The translations under genes and the position numbers were made by a program. From positions 64,185,766 through 64,249,765 of the forward strand of contig NC_072801.1 in NCBI RefSeq assembly GCF_028583425.1: a stretch of DNA of 64,000 nucleotides. Reading direction: 5' to 3'. The stretch's first letter is position 1, and the number at the start of each line of letters is the position of its first letter. Below, piece after piece: positions 52,290 through 64,000 of this stretch. Source of the stretch: Eublepharis macularius (taxonomy: Eukaryota; Chordata; Lepidosauria; Squamata; Eublepharidae). The notes under the pieces are model-generated. The model was not told the DNA's origin. It saw nothing but the letters and a program-made list of their open reading frames with translations, and ran no database searches.

Positions 52290-54335
52290 AGACTGCTTCT
52301 CTTAATTGGCATTGTTGCATTCCCCGTGCTATGGGAGACCGTTACAGGATGTGAAATGGACTCATTCGGTCTTTTAGCAAGTGAATTAAAATCAACTGTA
52401 AACTATAGGCTACATAGAACTGAATTACTGTCTCCTTTCGGGAATGCGTAGTTTATTAACCACAGTAAAATGATAAAAGCCAGGTTAGTGCTGGACAAAT
52501 GACAAGTCAGACATACTGTGTTATTACAATTTTTTATATGAACAACATGATAGATAATCCAGATAGGATACAATTAATCCTAATTCTACAACTTGTATTT
52601 CTGTCATCTTTAACAAGATGTGTTCACTGAGGCCCTCTCCTTTGTTTGTAAAATTTCTTGCTAAATATGCAGTGTGTCAATCCCTTGGCAGCTGCCTTTC
52701 GTCATTGTTCTGAATTTATTGTATGGCCTTTGTTCTAGTGCACCTTGGGCAAAGCATTTTAGCACTCAATTGATCTGCAAATGAAAGGGGAACAGTAGCC
52801 CATGGCAACTTCTGCCTTGCCCTAGGTCTAGTTCTGTTGCTTTAAAATTAAAGGAAGGAAAAGGCTCCCTTCTTCAATGGCACTCCCCTCTGTACTCTGT
52901 TTGGGTTAAATGGGGGTGTAGTTATGATCCATCTACTCTCTGCTTCTGCTTAGTAATTTTTTTTACCTAACTACATTTCTAAAGCATTACAAATTGCTTA
53001 GCCCTATTCCTCCCCTCCCCACTTGTGTTTGTAGGGGAAGGAGCACCAAACTCTTGCCAGGCTTGTTCAGTGTACACTGGCTTCCTAGAGTGGCTGCTTT
53101 CAGGTGCCATCATCTAGGACAGCATATGACCGCCCCAAAATAACTGCAGTGTAGAGGCCTATTTTCACTTACCCTGAAGAGGCGGTTGCTCCTCCCCATT
53201 ATTTTGATTACAAGTTTGTCCCTTCTGCCCCTAAACTTCACTTCAAATTTGCTGTCTCGTGTGTGCAAGTATGTGGGGGAAGTTCAGCTTGCTTGTCATG
53301 AGGCTGGCCTGAGTGGTGAGGATCCAGATACACGGGTGGGACAGCAGCATATACTATAAGCTTGTTTTCTGACTGCATTTGTTGCTGACTGTTCTGCTGT
53401 GCTTGTGAGACTGGTCTTCCTGTCAATTGTGCATGATGGAGACTTAAGCAATTTCAAACTCTGGTGTACATTTTACCCCTTTAGATGTATTGTTATTGAG
53501 ATTTATTTTCTCCACAACCCCAAGGCAACATGCCTTTACCCCAAATGCAGTAACAATGTATTGGGGTGGATTTATGACGTAACGAGTTAGTGACAAGTTT
53601 TTAAAAATACTGCACTGCAGGAACAGTAAAGACCTCTTCTTTGCTGGAATATATTTACTCGAATAGTACCATTTTAGTAGAAAGACACTGTGACAGAATG
53701 ACTTCACCAGGTGTCCCTCTGACATGTTTCTTACAGTGCAGATATAAATATATAAGAGTAGCCCTGAGTCAGAGGATCAGGTTTAGCATCCTTTTAATGG
53801 CCTAGATGTCCAGGAAGACTCAAGCAGGGAGGCAAAGAGGCCATAGTCACTTTTCTTGTCCCCTAGCACTTGGCGTTCACAGGTATATTGCCTCTTGAGT
53901 ATGGCTCCATTAAGCTTATGTCTAATAGTCATTGCCAGACCCTCTCCTGCATGAATTTGTCAAATCAAACCATCTTAAGATTCCGAGGCAGTTTCGTAAA
54001 TCAGTTAGACAATCTGTAAAGAACTTTGTCATAAATCTCCTGGCTGTTAACTATTAAATGCCACTAAATTATGCTATTTTTGAAAAAAAGACAGACAACC
54101 TTTGTCACACACACCATGTGTAATTGTAGGAATTTCTGTCTCCCCCTCATCTCTTTTCCCTAAACTGAAAAGCCAATGATTTAATATTTCTTTATAGACA
54201 AGGCATTCTAGTCTCTAATCATTTCACCCAAAGCAGGTCATTTAGGACCAACCTCCATAATATGTTGTAGGCAAGCTTTCAGGTTCTGCAGAACTGTTCT
54301 TTGGGTTGGATGTTAAAACATTGAAGAGGCTTGTA
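52290..54335. other. Intergenic between PRR14 and FBRS
   Basis: About 2 kb with no recognised exon or repeat. Confidence 0.45.
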
Positions 54336-54339
54336 GTAG

Positions 54340-54505
54340 AACTCAAAAGCTTGCATACTACTTTCTGTTACCGGAAGAAGGGAGCTCTGACTCTGGAAAG
54401 TTTACGCCCTGAAAATTGTTGGTCTCTAAGGTGCCCCTGGACTCCAATCCTGCTGTTCGACTGCAGTCCAACACAGCCTCTGCCTGAAACTGCTACCCAT
54501 TTTTA
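54340..54505 (+). repeat. Hammerhead-like repeat, single copy
   Basis: 'gaagaagggagctctgactc' then 'tggaaagtttacgccctgaa', 'aattgttggtctctaaggtg' and 'ccaatcctgctgttcgactg'. GGAAA replaces the CGAAA of the core. Confidence 0.7.
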
Positions 54506-54599
54506 TGAGTGGTTTTCACTAAAGACGTGACAAGATTTCCGGTTTTGCATTCCGCTGCCTACAGTTTTCGAATCATCTCGGTTGACCTTTCCTTCCCTT

Positions 54600-55310
54600 T
54601 CCCCTCAACATCCTTTGTCAGGCGAACCAGGCGGCCGTCAGGAGGCAGCGCTCTGCTATTACGTCATGCCGTGACATCACAGGGGCCGGGCTACGACACG
54701 GCTTGCCGTGAGGGAGGGCTGGGACATTGCGTCGCTCCCCGAGGCAAGAGCTGACTCGTTCTATGACGTCACCGCGTGGAGGACGAAGGGCGGGGGAGGG
54801 TCCTGACGGGGCTTCAACCGACCCGCCGGAGCCGAAACGAGGCGGGAGGAGCTTCTTTCTTCCGGCGGAGGGATTTCACGGATTTGGCTCCGTAGAGAAG
54901 GCGGAGGGATATGACGCTGTGGGCGGAGTTGCGTGCCGTGCGCAGAGAGGAAGGGGATCCGGCAGCGACAGCTAGAGAGAGAGGGAGAGTCCGAGGGCCG
55001 CTGCGGAGGCAGAGCGGGGAGGGGGTAAAAAGACGACGAGACCCACAGCCCCCCTCCCCCCGTCCTCGGGGGAAGGGCCGCAGCGCCCGACCGGCGGCTC
55101 CTCTCAGGACGCGACCGTCCAGCTCACCCTTCCCCCATCCTTACTCACCTCACTGCTTCGGCCAATCAGCTGAGGGGGGGCCGCGAGGCAGCGGAGGGTG
55201 CCAGCCCGGCGGCCAATCAGCGTTGGGGGCGCGCAGGACCCCTTGCCGCGAGCCTGAGCGAGGGGGGGCACGCGAGTTGCAGCACCCTCAACAGCCGGCG
55301 CTCTTAAAGG
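54600..55310 (+). promoter_or_regulatory. FBRS promoter, CpG island with CRE and CCAAT boxes
   Basis: CpG-rich. CRE-type sites: TTACGTCA 54659-54666, TGACATCA 54672-54679 and palindromic TGACGTCA 54764-54771. Two GGCCAATCAGC CCAAT boxes are at 55161-55171 and 55211-55221. The start site is probably 60-100 bp past the CCAAT pair; a second start near 54830-54900 is possible. Confidence 0.65.
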
Positions 55311-56410
55311 TACAGCTTTGAGGAGGGGGGGCGCAACGAGAAGAGGGGCCCTTTCAGACGGCGGACAACAACACCCCCTCCAGCTCCTGTCAATGGATTT
55401 AAAGGGAGCTCGGCCCTCTTAAAGGGGAGTTTTCCTCGGCCTTCATTGTGGCTGGGAGGGAGGGGCGGCTCTTAAAGGTGGAATTCGGATTTCTCTGGAC
55501 TTGGAAGGCTGGAGCCCTTAAAGGGGAGTTGGAGCCAGCGAGGGGAAATACGTGGAGGGCTTTTGAATCCCGACGGTTCGACGAGGAATGGGAGGCCTGA
55601 GGAGGAAAAGACTTTCCATCTAGGTGCTTAAAGGGGAGGCTTCCCTTGGCGAGAAATGTGTGGTGGACATTAAATCGTGATTTTTTTTTTCCTCCGGGAA
55701 GAGGGCAGCGGTTTTGAGATTCTCGGATCTGGAGTCTTAAAGGCAAAGCCTCATCTTGTACTAGGGAGCCAGGACACCTTGTTCCTGTTGAAGGTTTGCA
55801 AAGAGGAAGTGACCTGGGCAAAGAAGGCCAAATTTTGGAGGAAGAGAGGCTGCTGCAGAACTGCTGATGGAAACCCTCATCATCAGAGGGGAGGAAGTGG
55901 CTGCTCTCTGAGCGGAAACCATTTGCCATTGTTGGCAGAAGTCACATCTGCAGTCTTAAAGGGGAGGCTGTTTGAGTTCTTAATTCCTCTTGTGGACATT
56001 CAAGGCCTGATTTCGAAAAAAGCAAGGTTGGGCACAGTTCCTTGTTTGGGTTTTTTAAAAAAAATAGATAGGCACTTAAAGTGGAAGTCTCCTTTGTTCT
56101 GCAAGAAGATACATGCCAAGATCTGGAACTTGTTTAAGGGGGATTTAGAATGGACTCTTAAAGGCACATATCCCTCAACTCAGTATAGTTGCTGGTGGGA
56201 TGTAAGAGTCCTTATTCAAGGTGAGAGTACGCTAGTGTTTAGAAGATTTTAATTCGAGATGGAAACATGATGTCCCATAATAAAGGAGGCTGGCTTTGCC
56301 AGAGGCTGATTTCGTATTAAAGCAGTCTCAAGTTGATTCCTCATTTTAAAACTTTTATGTTGAAAGTATTTAATTCTTCTATTTAAGGGTCTTCTCTTTA
56401 AGGGGAGGAC
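55300..56410 (+). repeat. Decayed tandem array with CTTAAAGG core in FBRS leader
   Basis: The core CTTAAAGG(GG)AG or close occurs at about 55313, 55398 (TTTAAAGG), 55418, 55471, 55517, 55627, 55736, 55955, 56075, 56157 and 56397 (CTTTAAGG), with eroded forms near 55838 and 56277. From 55517 the spacing is about 110, 109, 2 x 110, 120, then 82 and 2 x 120. Flanking words also recur: 'gtggacatt' plus 'tgattt' after the cores at 55627 and 55955, and 'tgatttcg' again near 56309. A minisatellite-like origin is inferred. Confidence 0.6.
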
Positions 56411-56765
56411 AAAAAAAGAAAGCTGCAGTTCCTGTCACAGGGAAATAAAAAGAGGTGCACTGGCTTGTGAAGTAAAGGTCCTTTTGAGAAGACTCCATAA
56501 ATCTAAATTGAAGAAACCTTCTGAAGAGGAAAGAACAAGAGGTCAAGGAATTTCTGTTGGAGAATTTAAAGTTCTTCCTTCAAAAGGATAGCCTTGTCTT
56601 TTCATCTGGTGCTCTGTTGACTGGCATCTATAGGAGAAAAAACCCCATTAAGAGCAGCTGCAATGCAACTGGCTGGTGAGGGGTGAAGGGTGTCCCCCCT
56701 TTGCCACATCTGCCACATCCATAGGACACAACATAACAAATTCTCTGTACCTCAAGAGAGGCATC

Positions 56766-59700
56766 ATGGAAGGAACAGCAGCAGCCCCTGCCCCATGTTG
56801 GAGTGGAGGAGGAGGCAGCAGTGGTAGAGCCCGGAGGCAACGGCGTTGCTCACGGCGGGACCGTGAGAGTCGCTGCACTCGCCGCAGAGGGAGCCGTCCT
56901 GGGGATGTTTCTCATCGGGGACTTTCATCGTCGTCATCTTCAGGATCGGATAGTGAAGGCCCCTCCCCTCCTGCCCCTGTAGCACCTGGCAAAGCCCGTC
57001 CCTTGCAGCAGCAGCGCCGACGCCGGCGGCCCCTAAGGCGACGGAAGAGAGCCTCTGGATCTTCCTGCAGTCGTGAGGAGGAGGAAGAGGAAGAGGAAGA
57101 AGAGGATCTTATTGATGGCTTTGCTATTGCCAGCTTTGTCAGCCTGGAGGCACTTGAGGTGAGGGAAACCTCCCATGATCTGTCAGCAAGGGATTCTGCT
57201 GTCTGAGACTAAAGTGGGGGAGGGGCTCTTGTGAACTATGGGTGCCACAAACGAGAACCAGAGTGAGCTTGGGTTCCTATAAGGTGCCTGCTCCAGGGTT
57301 AAGTGCAGCCAAATAATAGGCATCCAAATCTTCATAGGATGAAGTGAGATACAGTGGAATGTAATGGTGCCTGGGAGTGGTGACCTATTTGGATGCTGGT
57401 ATAGGTTAATATAGCAGGTTTCTCTCTCCATGGAGTTCCCAGATCTAGAAACTGCTGGGATTCTTGGTGTGTTCAAGCCATCTAACACTGAATTAAGGCC
57501 AATTTATGTATAGTTGGAGTACAGTGGGAGCAAAGTCAAGATAACCTGTGGTTCCTGCTTCACAGGGGATGAGCTTCAGAAAAGGATGGTGTTAGTTAGG
57601 CTCCCTTATTGTCAGTCGTCCCAAATATGGAGGCACACAATAAAATTAAGATAAATGCATGGGAGAGAAGAGAACTGGTCTGTTTTCTTTTTCTTGGCTA
57701 GTCATAGTATATGCAAAATGTAAGATACCTAGAAATACCTCTGTACATGACACTGGGAGCAAGCTCTGTCAGAAGAGACCCAGTTCTTGAAATATGATAA
57801 AAGGAGTGAATTGGATCAAATCTGAGGTAAAATGCAAGCTCGGGATAGAGCTTGTTGCTTGTGTAAGGACTTAAGTTCAGTCCCTGCTGGCTTCTCTTAC
57901 AAAGGTCTTTGGGTCTGGAAAAACCTGTGTGAGATACCTTGAAGAATCTCACCCCCATCAAATACTGGGCAAATAGTCAGACAGTAGAATATGCTTCATT
58001 TTTTCTTGAATGGTGGAATTGCAGACCTGTAACACTTCATGTGTGGCATCAAACAAAGCAGTGGGAGATTTAGCCAGCTGAAATTAGGCATACAGATGGG
58101 ATGAAGTCTTGGCTTAGGTGTAAACAGCCAAGATGCAGGGCTGGCACTGTTTCCTTTGCATGGAGAATGGGCCATACTCTCGTATGTGTTTTAGTGTTTG
58201 GGTTATAGCAAGGAAATCCTTCCCCTTTCCTCCTCTTTCAAAACATTTTTCCCCAGGCTGGGATTTGGCAGGGCTGGGCTTACTAGCCTTTTGTTGCAGG
58301 GGATGTGTAGCTTTCAGACGATGTGAAAACTCCAGCTGTTTTGCCTGTTTGAAACTGCAAAGTAAATTCTGCTTAACACAAGAATGCTCAAGGCTGAGCT
58401 TGTAGATCATTTCTGGACTGGCTTCACCTGCCTTTCCTGTTAGGCAGGACTGGGTGAGGAGCAGGGCGTGAACACAGGTGTCCTGGCCAGACTGAAAAAA
58501 TCTAATATGTAGCTGCACAACACAGAGAAAATTATAGGCTGGCAAGGAGCAGTAGGTCTGAGTGAGTGAGACAGGCTCTTCTCCTACATCTTCAGCTTGT
58601 TTTCTTAGCATTTATCTCCTATATAAGCGTCGTTCTCTCATCCCCAACTTCTTGAGAGTCAGTGTGGTGTAGTGGCTCCAGTAACAGACTGGAATCTGGG
58701 AGACCAGCTTCTATTCCCTGCTCTGCCACGGAAACTTGCTGGGTGATCTTGGGCCAGTCACATTCTCTCAGCCTAACCTACCTCATAGGGTAGTTGTGAG
58801 GGTAAAATGGAGAAGAGAAAGATTTAGGTCCCCATTGAGGAAGAAAGGTGGGGTATACATGAAGTAAAAATAAATACACATCTCCCTGATTTTTAAAATA
58901 TTCTTGAACAAAGCAGATCTAACTTTTATGGAAGTAATCAACCAAAAAAATTTCATAGCCCTCCCATACCTACGCTAGTCATCAGGGGCACAGCCGCAGC
59001 CTAAAAGGAGAGGGGGGAAATTTCTTGGAATTTACAAATGCTTTTGCTTTCTGTTGGGTTGCCAAGAGGTGGCTTTTATTTGCCTCCAAGCAGCCAGGAC
59101 CGTGGTAATTTACAAGCCTCCCAAATTCAGTTCTCTCAGTGCAGCTGTCTAGGTGAGGAAAAGTTTCTCACCATTCAGAAGCTTAACATTCACTTGTGGG
59201 ATATAATTGCCTTTATAAGGAATTACTGTATTTGGACCTAGGAAGATTTGAAGTGGTATTATCTCACTATGTCAGAGTCCGAAGAATACTGACTGGTTGG
59301 GACTAGCAGCCAAGTAATGTTTGGATTTTTAATTTCCCCCCCAAATGTCTTGTTTACAGTTACCCCCTACTTTCAAAACTTGTATTTTTACCCTAGACAC
59401 AGAAGCATTTTTATAATCTTTTTTAGCAATGATCCTGAAGAATGTTCCTGGGCCAGTATAGTTGAACATATGTGTGCTTTTGTTGGCTACCCACAGAAGG
59501 ATGCAACTCTGAAGACCCCAGAGCGGCTGGAGCTCCGTATGAAGCAGTCTGGAAAAAGAAAGCGGGGTGAGGGGAACAACTCGGAGCCAGAAGACGATGA
59601 TGGGAGTTCTGAAAAGGGTCGAAGCCGGGGCTGTGGAGGGGAGAGAGTGCTGAGAAAACGTAGCAAGAGGCGGCGTAAAGAGGTGAGACATTGGTCTGAA

Positions 59701-62700
59701 GGGGCTAAGATGGAGTAAGGCAAATGGGTGGGGCAAGAGAAGTGGGCTGTAAGCAAAAAGCCATCTCATTTTCTGGAATCTGCAAGCAACTTACAAAGCA
59801 CGCAGAAGCAGGCTAGAGAGCAGCTAGTGGAATGAAAGCAGCAAAGGTGCTATTTGGATACTTCTCCCATCAGAGCAGAGGTCACGAGCAGCTAATCAGG
59901 TGACTAGGGGAGTGGCTTCTAGTTAGTCCTGATAGAATTCCGCCATAATATCTCCTTTTTAGAATATATGCTTAAAATTGTTTCACTTCTGTTATGAAAT
60001 AAGTTTGTGGCAGGAAGAACGGATGCTGACGAATAACTGTTCCTTTAGTGTACGTCTTCTTTGGAAATTTTTTAGGGAACTTTGTTTCTGAGCGTACTGT
60101 CATGTTGAAAACATGTTTGTGTTGTGTCTTCAGCGTTCATGAGATCTTGGTATAGGAAACTTGCCACAAGCAGAGTTCAGGACAAATCTGGATGTATTGG
60201 CGGAGGTGGGGAGCTTAATCTGAACCAAAATGTAGTTCCCTGAACTGTTTTTTGCTGAGGTGGCCATTGAACATCTGGAAAAGTGTTCATTTCAGCATGT
60301 ACAGGATGCCTTTCCTTTACCATGGAATAACCACTGCTCTTTTTCTTGTTCCTGGATTTTAAATATAACAGATTTGAAATGCAAGGGTGTGGCCTGAAAC
60401 AGGCTCAAGTTCTAGCACTGTTTATGGCAGGAATTTAAATAAAATCAGACAGTAACATTAAGAGTGGACAAAAGTTCCTTGTTGCAGGCTGATGGTTTTT
60501 TGAATGAGCCTTTTGGGCTTTCTGGGGAAAGAGGTTGAGTTAGGTGATACAAAGAAAGCTGCAGTATCAATAGAGAGCTCCAGAATGAAATTTTGCGTGT
60601 TGTTTGAACAGGGAGACGGTCTCAGCATTTCAGCCAGCCTGATAAATGGACTTATAGAATTCCCCAAGCAGCAAACAGTTTTAGGGTGAAAGATGTAGCA
60701 ATTGATTTCCAAGCACATCATGCACTAGGATGTGCCAGCCAGTCAAGAGTGGAAAAGAAGGGGCTGCAGCTTAGAGGAAGAGGGCATGATTTGTGTGCTC
60801 CTAATAAAACCCTGTTCAATCTCTACTTAGAAGGTTAGATATCAGTTGATAGAGACCTCTGGCTGAGACCCTGGAGGGCCACTGCTGGGCAGAACAGACA
60901 ATACCAGTCCACGTGGACATTTGTAAATGGACATTTTCTTTCCTTTTTTCAGTGTATATCTTAAAATCTTACACGTTTTGATAAAACTAGGGAAGCCCCC
61001 CCCCCCAAACATTTTGCTTTTATTTTTTAATATTTAGGATTGGCAGTCAGCATAATCATTGCAAATCTAATATTTGTTCTCCTTCCTTTCTTAATTTTTT
61101 GTCCTAGTCTTTCCAATCCTTCCTGGAAACTGGATATATAGTAAGTGGATCTAACATTTTGCTGTTCTCCCCACCACTGCCCCCCCCCCCCGCAAGCAAA
61201 TTTTGGTTGTGGGCGTAGTTTTCCTTTGTCAGTGGGTTCTGGCAGCAGCATCTTTCTGTGGAGTTGAATTCTTGGGAGTCTTAACATTTTATCTGTGGAA
61301 TCCTTCCTCCCTTTTGTCAGTCTGGAGCAGTGTGTTGGTTGGTTGTGTTGCAATGGCATCCTCAGAAGAGAGGGTAGACGTGAGGAACCTCTTCTTGCAC
61401 TGCTACATTAGCTTGCTAAAACACCTAGAGGGCATGCAATCTGCTCCTTCAGTCCCCCCACCCCCCAGTAGCCTGTGCTAGCTTTCTTGGCAACAGTGTT
61501 GTTTTTTACTTTAGGACCTAAAGGTGGAATTTCTGATACCAGGGAAGCTAATTAGACATCATTGTTTTTTCTCAAATGTTATTTAAGCGGCTTCTTATGT
61601 GTACCTGGTCCCATGTAGCTCAGATGGCACTGAGCTGTAAGAAGCTACCCATCTACCTTCAGTCCCCATCAGAGCTGTCTCATTTCAAGCCTAGCCTGTT
61701 AGAGACCAACATGGCATGTAGGTGATCCATTGGGGAGGGGCACTGATTTTGTTGCACCATTTGACTTCCCTTTTCATCTTTTCCCCCCCTGCAGTGTGAT
61801 ACAGAAAGTGACCCAGAGGAGCAGGTAGGCAGTGACTACCCCCACTACCCCATCCTAAAGCCGCCTGGAGTTCACTTGTCTCTACAGAACCCACCATTGC
61901 TTTCAAGTAGCTATATATTTTTTTGTGCGGGGAGCATTTTGGAGGGAAAAAATTGCAAGAAAGATTGCATGTGTGAAGGACGCTCAGGTCCCCCTTCCTC
62001 TGCACACCAATCTGCAGAAAAGCTGCTCCTCTACAATGATGGTTGCTGTGTATGTGAATAACACAACCACAGGAGTCTTTGCACAGTCGCACAAAGATTC
62101 TGAGAAAAACTGGCCTCTTACCTCATCCCAAACCTGTAGTATGTAGGCCCCAAGTAGTTTGGGACATCTAGAATGACAGTAGGTGGCTACTGTAAGTAGA
62201 GTACGACAGTGGTTAGTTTTGAGTGTAAGTGTTGAAATGAATGTAGAGCGATCTCATTGCATGAGAAATCATTCTTCATTCAAACCATTGTACACAGAAG
62301 CCAATCACATGTATTAGTACAACTAGATTTGGATAAAAAGCTGTTGCACCACCAGCTTTAGAAGGAAAAACAGGCCTTCCTTGACAAACTTCTAGGCAGA
62401 TTTTTGTTTTGTGTAAATAAATAAATTGATTTGATGTATATTGTGTTTTGAATCTGCTTTTGGGGACTAAATAATGAACAGCTATGACTCTTATCTCTGC
62501 AGGCCTCCGTTGATGACCTCGAACAGTCATTCACTGTCTCAACCAGCAAAGGTGGGTATGGGGGCTATGAACAACAATAAGCCCTGTGCCAGCGGCAGTG
62601 TCACAACAGCTAGATTTTTGGCACAGAACAGCTAACTTGTATGGGTTGGTGTTCACCTTTGGGCATGTTCATTACCAGATGACCTTGGGTGGTAGAGAAA

Positions 62701-63729
62701 CTTCTCTTGGCCAGAGAAGAAGAAAATATTCTGTTATGTAGCAATCTGTTCTGTTGCTAAGTAGAAGGAACCTTTTCCTCTCCTTTATGACACTTCCTAT
62801 GCTGTTGGAGATAGAATTGTGTGGGGTGGGTGTGAGGGCATTGAAATATAAGACACAGTAAATTTGCTTGCAGTAGTTTCTGTTGTCTTTTTGTTTAAAA
62901 AACAGGGCGGGGGGGAGGTTCTGAGTTCTGCAAGTAATCCCAGTGGTAAGGGGCTGATTTCATAATTATAATACTAAGTGTTTCAAAAGCACTAGCTACT
63001 AAGGTCTTAGCACTGTGGCATCTTCTGGGCATGAGGCTTTTATTTCCTTCATATTTGGTTTTCCTAGGACTTTGGTTTTTGGGCCAGTTTCTTAGGAATG
63101 TTTACCTAATTAACCCCTAAAATCAGTCTAAGATAAGGCATTACTGCTGTTGTTCTGTACTTCAGATGAGAAACAATAAGATGGTCAAAAACCATCCAAG
63201 GAGCCCATGACTGAGCTAGGATTTTGCTCCAAATTCTAAATCCAGCACTATCTAGTGGGCCCTTGCTTGCGTGTTCCCAACTTCCATTTCTCTTTCTTCC
63301 CCCCTTCCCATTTCTTCTTGCAGCCTCGGGACCCATTGGTGCATTAAATGGGAGCTGTGAAGCCAAACTCTCTGTGATCCCTAAAGTCTCTGGCCTGGAG
63401 CGGAGCCAGGAACGTAACTACGAGGCTGACCGGGACCCCTTGTTAGTGCCTTTCCTGCCCAAGGAGCCCCCTTCTCAGGCAGCTGTGGCCCCTGTCCCAA
63501 CTCAAGCCTTGCCCCCCAGTCCTCCTGCCCCACCTTCTGCAAGGACTCGGGCTCAGACGCCTAATACTGTTCATGGGACTCCCCAGCCTAAAGGCCAACC
63601 GCCTCCAATGCCTCAGGGGGGATCAGTCCCCCACAACCTCACGCAGAGCCAGCTGCACATGAAGGTACCGCCCTTTGCCAGTCAGACGCAGGCACCTTTC
63701 ACCGTTGGGCTGGACCTCAGCACCGGAGG
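56766..63729 (+). CDS. FBRS: FBRS, fibrosin (AUTS2 family), N-terminal part
   Basis: Six coding exons: 56766-57158 (MEGTAAAPAP, A at -3), 59497-59682, 61108-61140, 61795-61824, 62503-62551, 63324-63729, about 367 residues, then GTGAGT with the gene running out of the window. The first four exons join in phase 0, the fifth leaves one base and the sixth two. Exon 1 is basic/serine-rich with a ten-Glu run, then DLIDGFAIASF and SLEALE, as in AUTS2 (IIDGFAMTSF). Exon 2 is charged (SEPEDDDGSSEKG). Exons 3 and 4 are micro-exons of 33 and 30 bases: FLETGYI and CDTESDPEEQ. Exon 6 has the family motif PKVSGLERSQE and a proline-rich part. Known: AUTS2-family proteins associate with variant PRC1 complexes. 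FBRS is preferred over AUTS2 and FBRSL1 because PRR14 is next to it. Confidence 0.93.
57159..59496 (+). other. FBRS intron 1
   Basis: Apart from the SINE, no nameable repeat. The long minus open frame at 58114-58611 has no homology I know. Confidence 0.5.
58656..58877 (+). repeat. Sauria-type tRNA SINE in FBRS intron 1
   Basis: 'cagtgtggtgtagtggctcc', 'tgctgggtgatcttgggcca' and 'tagttgtgagggtaaaatgg', tail 'ggtccccattgaggaagaaa' and 'ggtggggtatacatgaag' then TAAA repeats. The only full plus-strand Sauria copy in the window. Confidence 0.88.
59683..61107 (+). other. FBRS intron 2
   Basis: No repeat or extra exon was seen. C-run near 60997-61006. Confidence 0.45.
61141..63323 (+). other. FBRS introns 3-5
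   Basis: Only C-runs (61179-61190, 61787-61790) and T-rich stretches stand out; no further exon with family similarity. Confidence 0.4.
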
Positions 63730-64000
63730 GTGAGTGCCGGCGGGATTTACTCATATCACTTACCGTGGCGCTCCTCTTGTCCGTCTGCTTGCAGCCCTTT
63801 CGTCTTCTTTCAAGCAACTCTCTCTTCCCCCACCCCTTCATTTAAACTCTTCATTGACTCTCTTTGTTTTCCGATCCCTTTTTCTTGGTTTGTTCTTCAA
63901 CCTTTCATTTTTTCCTTCTTCCTATTTATCTTATTTGAATAATTCCCCTTCTTTCTCTTATTCTAATTATCACTTTCTAATTGCCCTAACCTGGATGGCC

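Noticed and set aside
55399-55929. 176-codon gene on minus
   Set aside because: Antisense to the FBRS leader array; no known domain; open because of base composition.
58114-58611. 165-codon gene on minus in FBRS intron 1
   Set aside because: No recognisable similarity, splice context or promoter.

Overview
The window is nuclear DNA from a squamate reptile (lizard or gecko type). The genes are spliced vertebrate genes. The repeats are the usual squamate mix: Sauria-type tRNA SINEs, 5S-rRNA-derived SINEs, a second tRNA SINE family, RTE/BovB-like and L2-like LINEs, Penelope-like elements, and many short inverted-repeat DNA elements including hAT-type MITEs. The species cannot be named from sequence alone.

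Layout from left to right. Positions 1-4,500 are mostly repeat-derived intergenic DNA with one orphan GC-rich TATA promoter near 2,310. BORCS6 (minus) lies at 4,638-5,360. A 14-finger C2H2 gene (minus, upstream exons not found) ends at 10,292. Positions 14,000-25,000 are repeat-rich and hold an RTE LINE and a decayed zinc-finger relic. A ZNF771-like gene (minus) runs from an exon 1 donor near 32,458 to 25,486 in six phase-0 coding exons. A six-finger gene (minus) lies at 37,214-38,646. PRR14 (plus) runs from a YY1-rich promoter near 39,650 to 52,264. FBRS (plus, cut by the window end) starts in a GC-rich promoter at 54,600-55,300, with coding exons from 56,766.

ZNF771, small C2H2 genes, PRR14 and FBRS match the human 16p11.2 neighbourhood, so this is conserved synteny. 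BORCS6 is on human 17p13.1, so its position here marks a join relative to human. By family knowledge, BORCS6 acts on lysosomes, PRR14 tethers HP1 heterochromatin to the nuclear lamina, FBRS belongs to the AUTS2/PRC1 family, and the zinc-finger proteins are presumed DNA-binding regulators. They do not form one pathway.

Most notable observations: the ZNF771-like N-terminus is built from serial phase-0 exons carrying related short basic/acidic modules; the FBRS leader holds a decayed tandem array with a CTTAAAGG(GG)AG core at about 110-120 bp spacing; PRR14 has a duplicated exon pair; and hammerhead-ribozyme-like cores occur in a Penelope-like element and in an abundant repeat that often sits as head-to-head inverted dimers.
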